Shown here piece by piece: positions 6,953 through 14,857 of a stretch of 33,625 nt of DNA; the first letter of the stretch is position 1; each line of letters begins with the position of its first letter. Source of the stretch: Nocardioides sp. (GTDB lineage Bacteria; Actinomycetota; Actinomycetes; Propionibacteriales; Nocardioidaceae). The stretch spans positions 1 to 33,625 of the forward strand of contig JAOPXM010000083.1 of assembly GCA_025965125.1 (NCBI GenBank), given 5' to 3'. The notes beneath the pieces are model-generated. The model worked only from the letters and a program-made list of their open reading frames with translations. It was not told where the DNA came from and did not search any database. The translations under genes were made by a program, and so were the position numbers.

Positions 6953-8362
6953 TCAGCCCGTGGCGGCTCGGCGCACGTCGGGAGCGGCCTCCAGGGCACC
7001 GAACGTCGAGCCGTACTCCGCGTCGACGAATGCGAGCAGTGCGACGTTGACCTCGGCCAGCCGTTCGCCGGGTCCCAGGGCGAGACACGGCTCGACCTTG
7101 GCGAAGAACCCGGTCGGGGTGTCGGCGACGACGAGGATGTTGCCGGTCGGCTCGTCGGCCCGCGAGAAGGCGTGCCCGTCCCAGGCCACGGGGAAGGAGA
7201 AGTCGCCGCCCACCTTGGGGCCCTCGGCCACCGCGACAGCCTTGCCGCTGCGCTCGGCATCCATGAGCGCGACCAGGGACTCGAGATCGGCGACGGTCAG
7301 GCCGACGTCGACACCGGCCACCAGGTTGGCCTGCAGCAGCGTGAAGAAGCGCCGATCGGTCTCGGCCACCACCGTTGCGCCCGCGGACATCCGGGTGTTG
7401 AGCTCGGTGGGACGGAACCCGTCGGCCGTCAGCACGCCGTCGATGCCGAACGCACCGCGGTAGCCGTGCGCCGACTGAAGGTGCGCACCCACGCGGCGTA
7501 CGACGTCGCGCATCTCGTCGCGGTCGGCGTCCGGCGGGTCCCAGTACGTGCCGAGCCCGCCGTACACGAACGTGCGGTCGGCCATGTTGCGCAGCATCGC
7601 GATCTCGACCGGGCGGAACGCGGCCGTGCCGTCGGGCAGCACCATCCCGTGGATCGAGCACGGCACGCCGTCGAGGAACGGCAGCACCCGCACCCGGTCG
7701 CAGTGCAACCCGAAGAAACCCAGGCCCGTCGCCCGGTCCCGGTCCTCGCGGATCCAGCGCACGTAGTTGCCGCCCCCGTTGAACCCGTCTCGAGCGTCGC
7801 CCGACCAGACCGCACCCATCGGTCCCGCCAGCGCGTCCGTCGCGGCCGCGAGAGCCGACCTCTCCACCGCGACGATCAGGTGGGGTGCGCACGGCACGTC
7901 GGCGGCCGCCCAGATGTCGTCGGCGAGCATCTTGTCCTCGAGCGCGAGGAACGATGCGGGGCGTCCGCCCGTGACCGGCCGGCCGAGGATCGGCTCGTCG
8001 GTCGTCACGAACGGGCTGGTGAACCAGATCCCGTCCCCCGCCGGGTCGAACTCCTCGATCGCGGCCACGGCGTACGCCGGTAGGTCGCGGGCCATCCGGT
8101 CGTGCTGTCGCAGCTCGTCGGTGATCGAGATCGAGGCCGGGGGCGGCACCTCGACGACGACGCAGTCGCCCTCCGCGGGGACCGGGCCGGCGCCGCGCGC
8201 GTTCGACACGACCAGCGCGGGGCTGCCCAGCTCGCGGAACCAGGTGACCAGCGACGTGTAGCCGGCCAGGATGCCGGGGCCGAGGACCACCGGCCGACCG
8301 GCGTACAACCGCCCGAGATGGTCGGTCACCTCGGCCCGGGTGGCTTCGTCGGTGAGGTCCAT
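6953..8362 (-). CDS. ATP-grasp domain protein of unknown substrate
   Basis: A 469-residue cytosolic protein. The central part resembles an ATP-grasp ligase: a glycine-rich loop in SGDARDGFNGGGNYV (about 188-201), and the metal-binding strand FGIDGVLTADGFRPTELNTR (about 305-324) with Glu320, Asn322 and Arg324 in the E-x-N-x-R pattern. ATP-grasp enzymes join a carboxylate to an amine or thiol through an acyl-phosphate. The N-terminal region (VVLGPGILAGYTSLVTWF) resembles a pre-ATP-grasp fold. The C-terminal 100 residues are not recognised. The stop of the DUF4126 gene lies 9 nt upstream and the next gene 28 nt downstream, so it sits in an operon. The start has no Shine-Dalgarno; TAGCGT lies 6 nt before it. 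Substrates are unknown. Confidence 0.75.
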   Translation of the reverse strand: MDLTDEATRAEVTDHLGRLYAGRPVVLGPGILAGYTSLVTWFRELGSPALVVSNARGAGPVPAEGDCVVVEVPPPASISITDELRQHDRMARDLPAYAVAAIEEFDPAGDGIWFTSPFVTTDEPILGRPVTGGRPASFLALEDKMLADDIWAAADVPCAPHLIVAVERSALAAATDALAGPMGAVWSGDARDGFNGGGNYVRWIREDRDRATGLGFFGLHCDRVRVLPFLDGVPCSIHGMVLPDGTAAFRPVEIAMLRNMADRTFVYGGLGTYWDPPDADRDEMRDVVRRVGAHLQSAHGYRGAFGIDGVLTADGFRPTELNTRMSAGATVVAETDRRFFTLLQANLVAGVDVGLTVADLESLVALMDAERSGKAVAVAEGPKVGGDFSFPVAWDGHAFSRADEPTGNILVVADTPTGFFAKVEPCLALGPGERLAEVNVALLAFVDAEYGSTFGALEAAPDVRRAATG

Positions 8363-8368
8363 GGCGAG

Positions 8369-8374
8369 ACGCTA
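8369..8374 (-). promoter_or_regulatory. -10 element of a leaderless start (ATP-grasp gene)
   Basis: TAGCGT on the minus strand lies 6 nt before ATG 8362 and overlaps the TAG stop codon of the upstream DUF4126 gene (8372-8374). There is no Shine-Dalgarno sequence in the 9-nt gap. Confidence 0.4.
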
Positions 8375-8992
8375 GTGAGGCCGGCCGACTGTGGCGACCG
8401 CATTGTTCGGCGGTCGCGGTGGTCGTCCGGCGCGCCACCGCCGCCAGCCGCGACGGACCAGCTTGGCGACCAGGTACAGCACGACCAGGCCGACCGCCAG
8501 GAACACCGCGGCGATCGCGGCCGCCGCCCGCGGGTGCTCGATCGCGAACCACACCAGTGCCAGCACGACGAAGTCCTCGGTGACGCTGGCCGCGATGTTG
8601 GTCACCGGTTCGGGCGAGGCGTTGATCGCCAGCCGGCTGCCGGCTTTCACCAGGTGCGAGAGGAGGGCGGTGCCGCCCCCGACGGTGCCGAGGACCGCCT
8701 GGTCGAGCGAGGTGGCGTCCCCGGCCAGCAGGACTCCGATGACCGCCCCGGCGGTGGGCCGGATCAGCGTCGAGATCGCGTCCCAGGTGGAGTCGATGTA
8801 GGGGATCTTGTCGGCGACGAACTCCATGGCGTACAGGAAGAACGCCGCCCCCAGCACGTCCCAGCGGCCGAGCGAGTCGGGGACCTGGCTCAGGTCGCCC
8901 ACCCGGTCGGAGATGCCCAGCACGAGGACGACGAGATAGGCGTTGACACCGCTCGCCCAGCCGCTCGAGAACACCAGGGGAAGGGACTCCAC
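8372..8992 (-). CDS. DUF4126 family membrane protein
   Basis: A 206-residue integral membrane protein. The N-terminus SSGWASGVNAYLVVLVLGI and the segment FFLYAMEFVADKIPYID are typical of DUF4126. About five hydrophobic segments can be seen (near 10-28, 48-62, 80-92, 140-152, 158-178), and the C-terminus is a basic cytosolic tail (RRGWRRWRAGRPP). GTG 8992 is chosen because GGAG lies 7 nt upstream, inside the last codons of the ybaK-like gene; only 4 nt separate the two genes, so they are translationally linked. The function of DUF4126 proteins is unknown. Confidence 0.85.
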   Translation of the reverse strand: MESLPLVFSSGWASGVNAYLVVLVLGISDRVGDLSQVPDSLGRWDVLGAAFFLYAMEFVADKIPYIDSTWDAISTLIRPTAGAVIGVLLAGDATSLDQAVLGTVGGGTALLSHLVKAGSRLAINASPEPVTNIAASVTEDFVVLALVWFAIEHPRAAAAIAAVFLAVGLVVLYLVAKLVRRGWRRWRAGRPPRPPNNAVATVGRPH

Positions 8993-8996
8993 CGGA

Positions 8997-9470
8997 CTAC
9001 TCCACGTCGATCTCGGTCGCGCCGGTCATCGCGAGCAGCTCGTCGTACGTCGTGGAGAAGACTGCCGCCGGATGGCCGGCCGCGGCCCACACCTCGTCGT
9101 ACTTCCGCAGCCAGGGGTCGAGGTACGTCGGGACCGGTGCGGGGTGTCCGATGGGGGAGACCCCGCCGATCACCTGGCCGGTGTGCTCGCGGACGAACTC
9201 CGGCTTCGCCCGCCGTAGGGAGTCGACGCCGAGGGTGGCGGTGACCTTGTCGGTGTCGACGCGGTGGGCGCCCGAGGTGAGGATCAGGATCGGGGATCCG
9301 TCGGCGTCGAAGAGGAGGCTGTTGGCGATCGCGCCGACCTCGCAACCGAGGGCCTCGGCGGCCAATGCGGCGGTGTGCACCGAGTCGGGCAGAATGACGA
9401 CGCGGCCGGTCCCCCCACGGGCGGCGTGCACGTCTCTGAATCGGGTGATCGTGGGGTGCTCGGTCGTCAT
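8997..9470 (-). CDS. YbaK/EbsC family aminoacyl-tRNA deacylase
   Basis: A 157-residue single-domain protein of the YbaK/ProX editing family, which hydrolyses mischarged aminoacyl-tRNA (for example Cys- or Ala-tRNA-Pro) in trans. Visible family features are GCEVGAIANSLLF, LTSGAHRVDTDK with the conserved Lys, and GQVIGGVSPIGHPAP, the glycine-rich substrate loop. Length is normal. The start ATG 9470 lacks a Shine-Dalgarno and has TAGGGT 6 nt upstream, so a leaderless mRNA is likely. It is the first gene of a four-gene minus-strand run. Amino-acid specificity cannot be read from sequence, and some family members act on free substrates. Confidence 0.9.
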   Translation of the reverse strand: MTTEHPTITRFRDVHAARGGTGRVVILPDSVHTAALAAEALGCEVGAIANSLLFDADGSPILILTSGAHRVDTDKVTATLGVDSLRRAKPEFVREHTGQVIGGVSPIGHPAPVPTYLDPWLRKYDEVWAAAGHPAAVFSTTYDELLAMTGATEIDVE

Positions 9471-9476
9471 ACTGCG

Positions 9477-9482
9477 ACCCTA
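9477..9482 (-). promoter_or_regulatory. -10 element of a leaderless start (ybaK-like gene)
   Basis: TAGGGT on the minus strand lies 6 nt before ATG 9470, at the head of the four-gene minus-strand run. Only 39 bp separate this start from the divergent gene at 9510. Confidence 0.5.
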
Positions 9483-9509
9483 GCGAGACGCGATGAGGGA
9501 GGAAGTCCC

Positions 9510-10010
9510 ATGGAGCGGCCGGTATCCGTGACCCGAGCGACCCAGGTGCTGACCGGCCTGGTGGTGCTGAGCGGGGTCACCGCGCTGCTGACCGTGATCC
9601 TCAACGACCAGGTGATCCGGGCCTGGGCCAGGGGACACAGCGCGGGGACGCGCAGCGAGCTCCGCACCGGCGGCCTGGAGGCGGTCCGGCAGGGCGCGAT
9701 CCAGGTGCCCAACTTCGTGGCGCCGGCCCTCTCGCTGTTCGTGGTCTTCGCGGCGTTGGCCTGGGTGCTGGTCGTCTTCATCCGGGCCGGTCACGAGTGG
9801 GCCCGGCTGACGCTGGCCGGCCTGATCGTGCTGATGGCCATCGCCACCGGCGGTGGCATGCGCACCAGCCCGCCGACGGTGTTCCTGGTGCTGTCCTGGA
9901 TCTCGATCGGGTTCGAGGCCGTGCTGCTGTTCTTCCTGGCGCACAAGGACACCACCGCCTACATCCGGGGCACCTGGCGGGCCCCGCAGGACGTCACCCA
10001 GGACGCCTGA
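9510..10010 (+). CDS. Small four-helix membrane protein, unknown function
   Basis: A 166-residue protein with four hydrophobic segments: near 10-28 (VLTGLVVLSGVTALLTVIL), 68-90 (FVAPALSLFVVFAALAWVL), 97-115 (WARLTLAGLIVLMAIA) and 123-142 (VFLVLSWISIGFEAVLLFF), with a polar loop of about 40 residues after the first helix. No family could be recognised. The start ATG 9510 is supported by AGGGAGGA a few bases upstream. The frame is open further upstream, but that part overlaps the divergent ybaK-like gene. It is followed by 167 bp holding a LexA-type box, so it belongs to a different transcription unit from the DNA-repair genes downstream. Confidence 0.8.
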   Translation: MERPVSVTRATQVLTGLVVLSGVTALLTVILNDQVIRAWARGHSAGTRSELRTGGLEAVRQGAIQVPNFVAPALSLFVVFAALAWVLVVFIRAGHEWARLTLAGLIVLMAIATGGGMRTSPPTVFLVLSWISIGFEAVLLFFLAHKDTTAYIRGTWRAPQDVTQDA

Positions 10011-10040
10011 GGGTTTCTTTCCTCACTTCTTCCCCAGCTC

Positions 10041-10071
10041 TTGACGCGCTGTCCGTGGCGCGGTGTACCGT
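10041..10071 (+). promoter_or_regulatory. Candidate promoter of the SOS cassette
   Basis: TTGACG (10041-10046) and TACCGT (10066-10071) are separated by 19 nt, slightly longer than ideal. Transcription would start at about 10078, at the edge of the LexA-type box, so a bound repressor would block it. Confidence 0.45.
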
Positions 10072-10077
10072 TCTGGT

Positions 10078-10097
10078 GTTCGAACACGTGTTCGAAC
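10078..10097. promoter_or_regulatory. LexA (SOS) box, perfect 20-bp palindrome
   Basis: GTTCGAACACGTGTTCGAAC is a perfect palindrome that contains TCGAAC-N4-GTTCGA, the LexA operator consensus of mycobacteria and other actinobacteria. It is 81 bp upstream of the DUF6504 start and just downstream of a candidate -35/-10 pair. It predicts repression of the DUF6504-HEPN-dnaE unit by LexA and induction by DNA damage. Confidence 0.92.
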
Positions 10098-10177
10098 GAC
10101 TCCGGCGGGGACGACCTCGACCCCCGTCCCCGCCGGACCGGGGGTCGGACCGGCTGGATCTGGTGAGAGGACGAGCG

Positions 10178-10540
10178 ATGAGGCGCTACGACGACCCCGT
10201 GGAGGTTCGCAAGGGCTGGGTGACCGGGGTGGAGGGTCCCGAGCAGTTCCTGTGGCGCGGCCGGCTGTGGAAGGTGCGCGCGGTGCTCGCCCACTGGGTC
10301 GAGACCGGGCCCTGGTGGCAGTCCTCCGGGGTGCGGGCGGTGCTCGGCTCGGACGACGCTGCCTCGGATGCGGGGGAGTCCCCGGGTTCGCGGCCACTCG
10401 GTGACCTGCTGACCGAGCGGGAGATGTGGCGGGTCGAGGCCGGCCAGGGTGCCAGCACCGCCGTCGACGGCGGGGGAGTCTTCGACCTCTCCTTCGACTG
10501 GGGCGACGGCCGCTGGCAGCTCGTCGGTTGCGTCGACTGA
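10178..10540 (+). CDS. DUF6504 family protein
   Basis: A 120-residue soluble protein. The N-terminus RRYDDPVEVRKGWVTGVEGP, the motif FLWRGRLWKVRAVLAHW and the final DLSFDWGDGRWQLVGCVD form a small Trp-rich beta domain recognised as DUF6504, which in actinobacteria is found next to a second dnaE gene. The start ATG 10178 is supported by GAGAGG upstream and places the gene after the LexA box. It ends 1 nt before the HEPN gene. Biochemical role unknown; an accessory to translesion synthesis is inferred from context. Confidence 0.8.
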   Translation: MRRYDDPVEVRKGWVTGVEGPEQFLWRGRLWKVRAVLAHWVETGPWWQSSGVRAVLGSDDAASDAGESPGSRPLGDLLTEREMWRVEAGQGASTAVDGGGVFDLSFDWGDGRWQLVGCVD

Positions 10541-10541
10541 C

Positions 10542-10997
10542 ATGAACCCTTACGCCCTTCCGGCCACCACCCACTCCTACCTCGCCCGCTCCGCGGAGTC
10601 GCTGAGCGAGGCGATCGCCGCCGACGTCCCCATGCGATACGCCTGCGCCCATGTCGCGGCACTCCGGGCGGCCGCCGCGCTGCTCTCCGCACGCGCCCGT
10701 CCGGAGCCCGCCCGCCGGCGTCCGCAGAAGAACGCCTGGGTGCTCCTGACCGAGGTGGCGCCCGAGCTGTCGGAGTGGGCGAGCTTCTTCGCCGCCGGTG
10801 CCGCCAAGCGGGCCGCCGCCGAGGCCGGTTCGTCCCGGGCGGTCACCGAGCGCGAGGCCGATGACCTGGTCCGCGACGCCGACCGGTTCCTCGGCGTGGT
10901 CGAGCAGGCGCTCGGCCTGGTCCCGCACCTGCCCCACGCAGGTCGGATTGCCGCCGCCCCCGCTGGACGATGGAGTGGCAGGACCGGTGTCGCCTGA
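10542..10997 (+). CDS. SAV_6107-family HEPN-domain protein
   Basis: A 151-residue helical protein. The segment MRYACAHVAALRAAAALL matches the SAV_6107-type HEPN family, and Arg32 and His37 fit the R-x4-H pattern that is catalytic in HEPN ribonucleases. The middle (KNAWVLLTEVAPELSEWASFF) and the helix DDLVRDADRFLGVVEQAL are further family features. ATG 10542 follows the DUF6504 stop by 1 nt, and the 3' end overlaps the dnaE start, so the three genes are one coupled unit under the LexA box. HEPN proteins in other systems are RNases or their antitoxin-bound partners; whether this one cuts RNA is not known, since many HEPN proteins serve only as scaffolds. Confidence 0.82.
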   Translation: MNPYALPATTHSYLARSAESLSEAIAADVPMRYACAHVAALRAAAALLSARARPEPARRRPQKNAWVLLTEVAPELSEWASFFAAGAAKRAAAEAGSSRAVTEREADDLVRDADRFLGVVEQALGLVPHLPHAGRIAAAPAGRWSGRTGVA

Positions 10998-13900
10998 CCC
11001 GTTCGTCCATCTCCATGTGGCGTCGGGCTACTCCCTCCAGTACGGCGCCTCCCACCCGCACCAGCTGGTCGAGCGGGCGGCCGAGCAGGAGATGGACACC
11101 CTGGCCCTGACCGACCGCGACGGCACCTACGGGGCGGTGAAGTTCGCGAAGTCCTGCCATGCGGCCGGGATCCGCCCGGTGCTGGGGGTGGACCTCGCCT
11201 ACCGCCCGACGGCCAGCGAGCCGCCGCGGTCCAGCGACCAGCGGAGGACCCCCGTCCGCGGCGGTGCGTTCCGCGACGACCGGCTGCCCCGGGTGACATT
11301 CCTGGCGAGCGGCGACGGCTCGGGCGGCCGGGCCGGCTGGGCCGCGATCTGCCGACTGGTCTCAGCGACCCACCTGACCGGTGAGCGGGGGAGTCCCGTC
11401 CTCGATCTCACCGACCCACCCGCGGGGGTGGCCGAGCTGCTGGCCAGCGGTGACCTGATGGTGCTGCTCGGGCCGGCTTCCGAGGTCGGGGCGGCCGCGA
11501 CCCGGCGCCGCGACGACCTGGCCGCCGGGGCGCTCGCCCCGTGGCATGAGCTGGTGCCGCGGTCCCACCTCCTCGTCGAGCTGGTCTCCCACCGGCTGCC
11601 CGGGACCGGTGCGGGCGCCTGGGGCCCCGGCACCACCCCGCACGCCGCCCGGATGGCGGCGATCGCCCGCCGGGCCCGGCTGGGAGCCGTGCTCAGCAAC
11701 GCGGTCCGCTACGCCGACCGCCGCGACGCCGCCACCGTCGACGTCCTCGACGCGGCCCGCCGGCTGGTCGCGCTCGACCGCAGACACCTGGACCGGGGCA
11801 ACGCCGAGGGGTTCCTCAAGTCCGGCAAGCAGATGCAGGAGGTCGCCGAGGAAGTCTGCCGGCTGTCGGGGCTGGCCGACGACCCCGAGCGCGAGGCCCG
11901 ACGGCTGCTGGCCCACACCCGCTCGATCGCCGACCGGTGTGCCCTCGACCCTCGGCGCGACCTGGGTATCGGGGAGATCCACTTCCCGGAGTTCGAGCTC
12001 TCCTCCGGCGGGTTCGGGTCCCGGATGACCCCGGGTGCCGCGCCGGCCGACGGCTTGCTCCGGGCGCGGTGCGAGGGCGCGATCGGCGACCGTTACGGCT
12101 CGGCGCCGCGCGGGGTGATCTGGCCACGGCTCGACCAGGAGCTGGAGATGATCCGCGGCCTCGGCTACGCGTCGTACTTCCTCACCGTCGCCGACGTCAC
12201 CGACCTGATCCGAGAGATGGGCGTGCGCTGCGCCGCCCGCGGGTCGGGTGCGGGCAGCCTGGTCAACTACCTGCTCGGTGTCTCGGGGGTCGACCCGATC
12301 CGGCACAACCTGCTCATGGAGCGGTTCCTCTCGCCGCTGCGCCAGGCGTTGCCCGACATCGACGTCGACGTCGAGTCGGCCCGGCGGCTCGAGGTCTACG
12401 AGCGGATCCTCGACCGCTACGGCGGCGAGCGCTGTGTCTGCGTCTCGATGATGGACACCTACCGGGTCCGCCATGCCGTCCGTGACGTCGGGGCGGCGCT
12501 CGGCATGCCGCCGGTCGAGACCGACGCGATCGCCAAGGCGTTCCCGCACATCCGGGCCCGCGACGCCCGGGTCGCGCTGCGCGAGCTGCCCGAGCTGCGG
12601 GCATCCGGTCTGGGTGAGGAGCGGCTCGACCTGATGTTCCAGCTCGTCGAGCGGCTCGACGGGCTGCCGCGCCACATCGCCGTCCACCCCTGCGGGGTGC
12701 TGCTCTCCGATGCCACGCTGCTCGACCGGACCCCGGTGGAGGCGAGCTTCGCGGGGTTCCCGATGAGCCAGTTCGACAAGGACGATGTCGAGGACCTCGG
12801 CCTGCTCAAGCTCGACGTGCTCGGCATCCGCATGCAGTCCTCGATGGCGCACGCGGTCGAGGAGATCAAGCGGGTCGACGGTGAGGAGATCGACCTCGAC
12901 GACCAGGAGCAGGTGCCGTTCGAGGACGAGCCGACCTACGCGATGATCTCCAAGGCCCTGACCCTCGGCGTCTTCCAGATCGAGTCGCCCGGCCAGCGCG
13001 AGCTCGTCGGCAAGTCCGGCATCGAGAGCTTCGAGGACATCATCACCGACATCTCGCTGTTTCGGCCCGGTCCGGTCAAGAGCGACATGGTCACGCCTTA
13101 CCTCGAGTCCAAGCAGGGCTGGAAGACCCCGACGTACCTCCACGACGACCTGCGCCCGATCCTCGACTGCACCCACGGCGTGGTGGTCTTCCACGAGCAG
13201 GTGATCGAGATCATCGCCCGCTTCACCCGCATCACCTATGCCGAGGCCGACGAGGTGCGGCGCTCGCTCGGCGACGCCGAGGGGATGGCCGAGGCGAAGC
13301 AGTGGTTCTTCCCGCGGGCCCTCGGCCACGGCTACTCCCTCCCGGTGGTCGAGGGGATCTGGAAGATCCTGGAGGCGTTCGCGTCGTTCGGCTTCTGCAA
13401 GGCCCACGCGGCGGCGTTCGCGCTGCCGACGTTCCAGTCGGCCTGGCTCAAGGCGCACTGGCCGGCGCACTTCCTGTCCGGGGTGCTGACCCACGACCCG
13501 GGCATGTACCCCAAGAGGCTGATCCTCGACGAGGCCCGCCACCTCGGCATCGCGATCCTCGGCCTCGACGTCAACAGCAGCGAGAAGACCTACGTCGTGG
13601 AACGAGTCGGCGGCGACGGCGAACGTCCCGAGCCCGAGCCGGGGGTTCCCGACGGCCGCGACTACGGCATCCGGCTGTCGCTGGCCGAGGTGAAGGGGAT
13701 CAACGAGGCCGAGGTCAACCGCATCACTGCCGCCCGGCCCTACCACTCGCTCACCGACTTCTGGCACCGGGCGCGGGTCTCCCGGCCGATCGTCGAGCGG
13801 CTGGTGCTGACCGGGGGATTCGACTCGGTCTACGGCATCGGCTCGCCGCTCGGCGACGGCACCGTGCGCCGCCGCGGCAAGGTCACCCGGCGGGACCTGC

Positions 13901-14826
13901 TGTTGCAGGCCGCCGAGCTCGACCGCCACGCCCGCGCCGTCGAGCGGGCGGGCCGGGGTCGCGGGCTGGCCGGGCGGAAGCCCTGGTCCACGGCCCCTTC
14001 GCGGGCCCGCGCCGACGACGCGGCCGCCCGCAACAGCTCCGAACCGCGGGAGCGGGAGGGCGCGCCGGAGCTCGAGCGACACCCGCTGGCCGACCAGGGA
14101 GTGTGGGCGAAGGCCGCTGCGCAGTCCCGGGCCACCTCCACTCCGCGCCCGGTCACCTCGGTCCAGCTCGCGCTCGACCTCGGTGACGAACCGGGGGAGG
14201 GCCAGGTCTCCGGGTTGCCCGAGATGACCGCCGAGGAGCAGATGAAGGCCGAGCTGGAGATCCTGGGGCTCGACGTCAGTCGCCACGTCGTGGAGACCTA
14301 CGCACCCTTCCTCGAGGAGCTCGGCACCACCCGGAGCGTGGAGCTGCTGTCGCGGCGGAGCAAGGCCGAGCTGCTGGTCGCCGGCGTCAAGGTGGCCACC
14401 CAGACCCCGCCGATCCGCTCCGGTCGCCGGGTCATCTTCCTGACCCTCGACGACTCCACCGGTCCGGTCGATGCGACCTTCTTCGAGGACGCCCAGGGCC
14501 CTTACGCCGCCACCGTCTTCCATTCCTGGCTGTTGGTGGTGCGCGGCGAGCTGCGCCGTACCGGCCGTCGCGGGGTCTCCCTGCGGGCCACCGGCTGCTG
14601 GGAGCTGCCCGAGCTGTTCGCGCTGTGGCAGGCCGAGGGCCTGGCCGCGGTGCGCGAGGCGATGGCGGTCGTGCCGGAGGGCTTCGGCGGGGTCGACCAG
14701 CGCCGGGTGCTGCTGCACTCCAGCGGGTTCAAGCTCTCGCCGTACGCCGACATCAAGCCGGCCGGCGAGAACACCAAGGACGTCGCCCGCAAGCTCTGGC
14801 ACCGCAGCCAGGGGAGTCCGGGATGA
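10987..14826 (+). CDS. dnaE: DnaE-type DNA polymerase III alpha subunit, second-copy error-prone type (DnaE2-like)
   Basis: A 1279-residue C-family polymerase. The palm carries the three catalytic aspartates: Asp459 and Asp461 in PDIDVDV, and Asp610 in LLKLDVLG. Helix-hairpin-helix (around 905-935) and OB-fold (about 1135-1190) regions follow. The N-terminal PHP domain (1-280) has lost its metal ligands: HLHVASGYSLQYGA, TDRDG and SNAVRY replace the HxHxH, LDG, TDHG and ND-x-HY signatures of proofreading DnaE1. A poorly conserved Arg/Ala-rich linker (about 975-1060) ends in QLALDL (1060-1065), which resembles a sliding-clamp-binding motif. GTG 10987 is preferred; GTG 10975 is also possible. 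Either overlaps the HEPN gene. Under the LexA box it is expected to be a damage-induced translesion polymerase. It resembles the Streptomyces second DnaE more than M. tuberculosis DnaE2. Confidence 0.92.
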   Translation: MSPDPFVHLHVASGYSLQYGASHPHQLVERAAEQEMDTLALTDRDGTYGAVKFAKSCHAAGIRPVLGVDLAYRPTASEPPRSSDQRRTPVRGGAFRDDRLPRVTFLASGDGSGGRAGWAAICRLVSATHLTGERGSPVLDLTDPPAGVAELLASGDLMVLLGPASEVGAAATRRRDDLAAGALAPWHELVPRSHLLVELVSHRLPGTGAGAWGPGTTPHAARMAAIARRARLGAVLSNAVRYADRRDAATVDVLDAARRLVALDRRHLDRGNAEGFLKSGKQMQEVAEEVCRLSGLADDPEREARRLLAHTRSIADRCALDPRRDLGIGEIHFPEFELSSGGFGSRMTPGAAPADGLLRARCEGAIGDRYGSAPRGVIWPRLDQELEMIRGLGYASYFLTVADVTDLIREMGVRCAARGSGAGSLVNYLLGVSGVDPIRHNLLMERFLSPLRQALPDIDVDVESARRLEVYERILDRYGGERCVCVSMMDTYRVRHAVRDVGAALGMPPVETDAIAKAFPHIRARDARVALRELPELRASGLGEERLDLMFQLVERLDGLPRHIAVHPCGVLLSDATLLDRTPVEASFAGFPMSQFDKDDVEDLGLLKLDVLGIRMQSSMAHAVEEIKRVDGEEIDLDDQEQVPFEDEPTYAMISKALTLGVFQIESPGQRELVGKSGIESFEDIITDISLFRPGPVKSDMVTPYLESKQGWKTPTYLHDDLRPILDCTHGVVVFHEQVIEIIARFTRITYAEADEVRRSLGDAEGMAEAKQWFFPRALGHGYSLPVVEGIWKILEAFASFGFCKAHAAAFALPTFQSAWLKAHWPAHFLSGVLTHDPGMYPKRLILDEARHLGIAILGLDVNSSEKTYVVERVGGDGERPEPEPGVPDGRDYGIRLSLAEVKGINEAEVNRITAARPYHSLTDFWHRARVSRPIVERLVLTGGFDSVYGIGSPLGDGTVRRRGKVTRRDLLLQAAELDRHARAVERAGRGRGLAGRKPWSTAPSRARADDAAARNSSEPREREGAPELERHPLADQGVWAKAAAQSRATSTPRPVTSVQLALDLGDEPGEGQVSGLPEMTAEEQMKAELEILGLDVSRHVVETYAPFLEELGTTRSVELLSRRSKAELLVAGVKVATQTPPIRSGRRVIFLTLDDSTGPVDATFFEDAQGPYAATVFHSWLLVVRGELRRTGRRGVSLRATGCWELPELFALWQAEGLAAVREAMAVVPEGFGGVDQRRVLLHSSGFKLSPYADIKPAGENTKDVARKLWHRSQGSPG

Positions 14827-14844
14827 GAAGGCCTTTTCAACCCC

Positions 14845-14850
14845 TAGTGT
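14845..14850 (+). promoter_or_regulatory. -10 element of a leaderless start (methyltransferase)
   Basis: TAGTGT lies exactly 7 nt before ATG 14858 in the 31-nt gap after the dnaE stop. It suggests that the methyltransferase and dinB can be transcribed apart from the SOS-controlled genes. Confidence 0.5.
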
Positions 14851-14857
14851 TGACCGC

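Noticed and set aside
13970..14160. Possible frameshift or insertion in dnaE because of low-complexity sequence
   Set aside because: The frame continues unbroken with normal codon bias into the OB-fold region; it is a variable linker.
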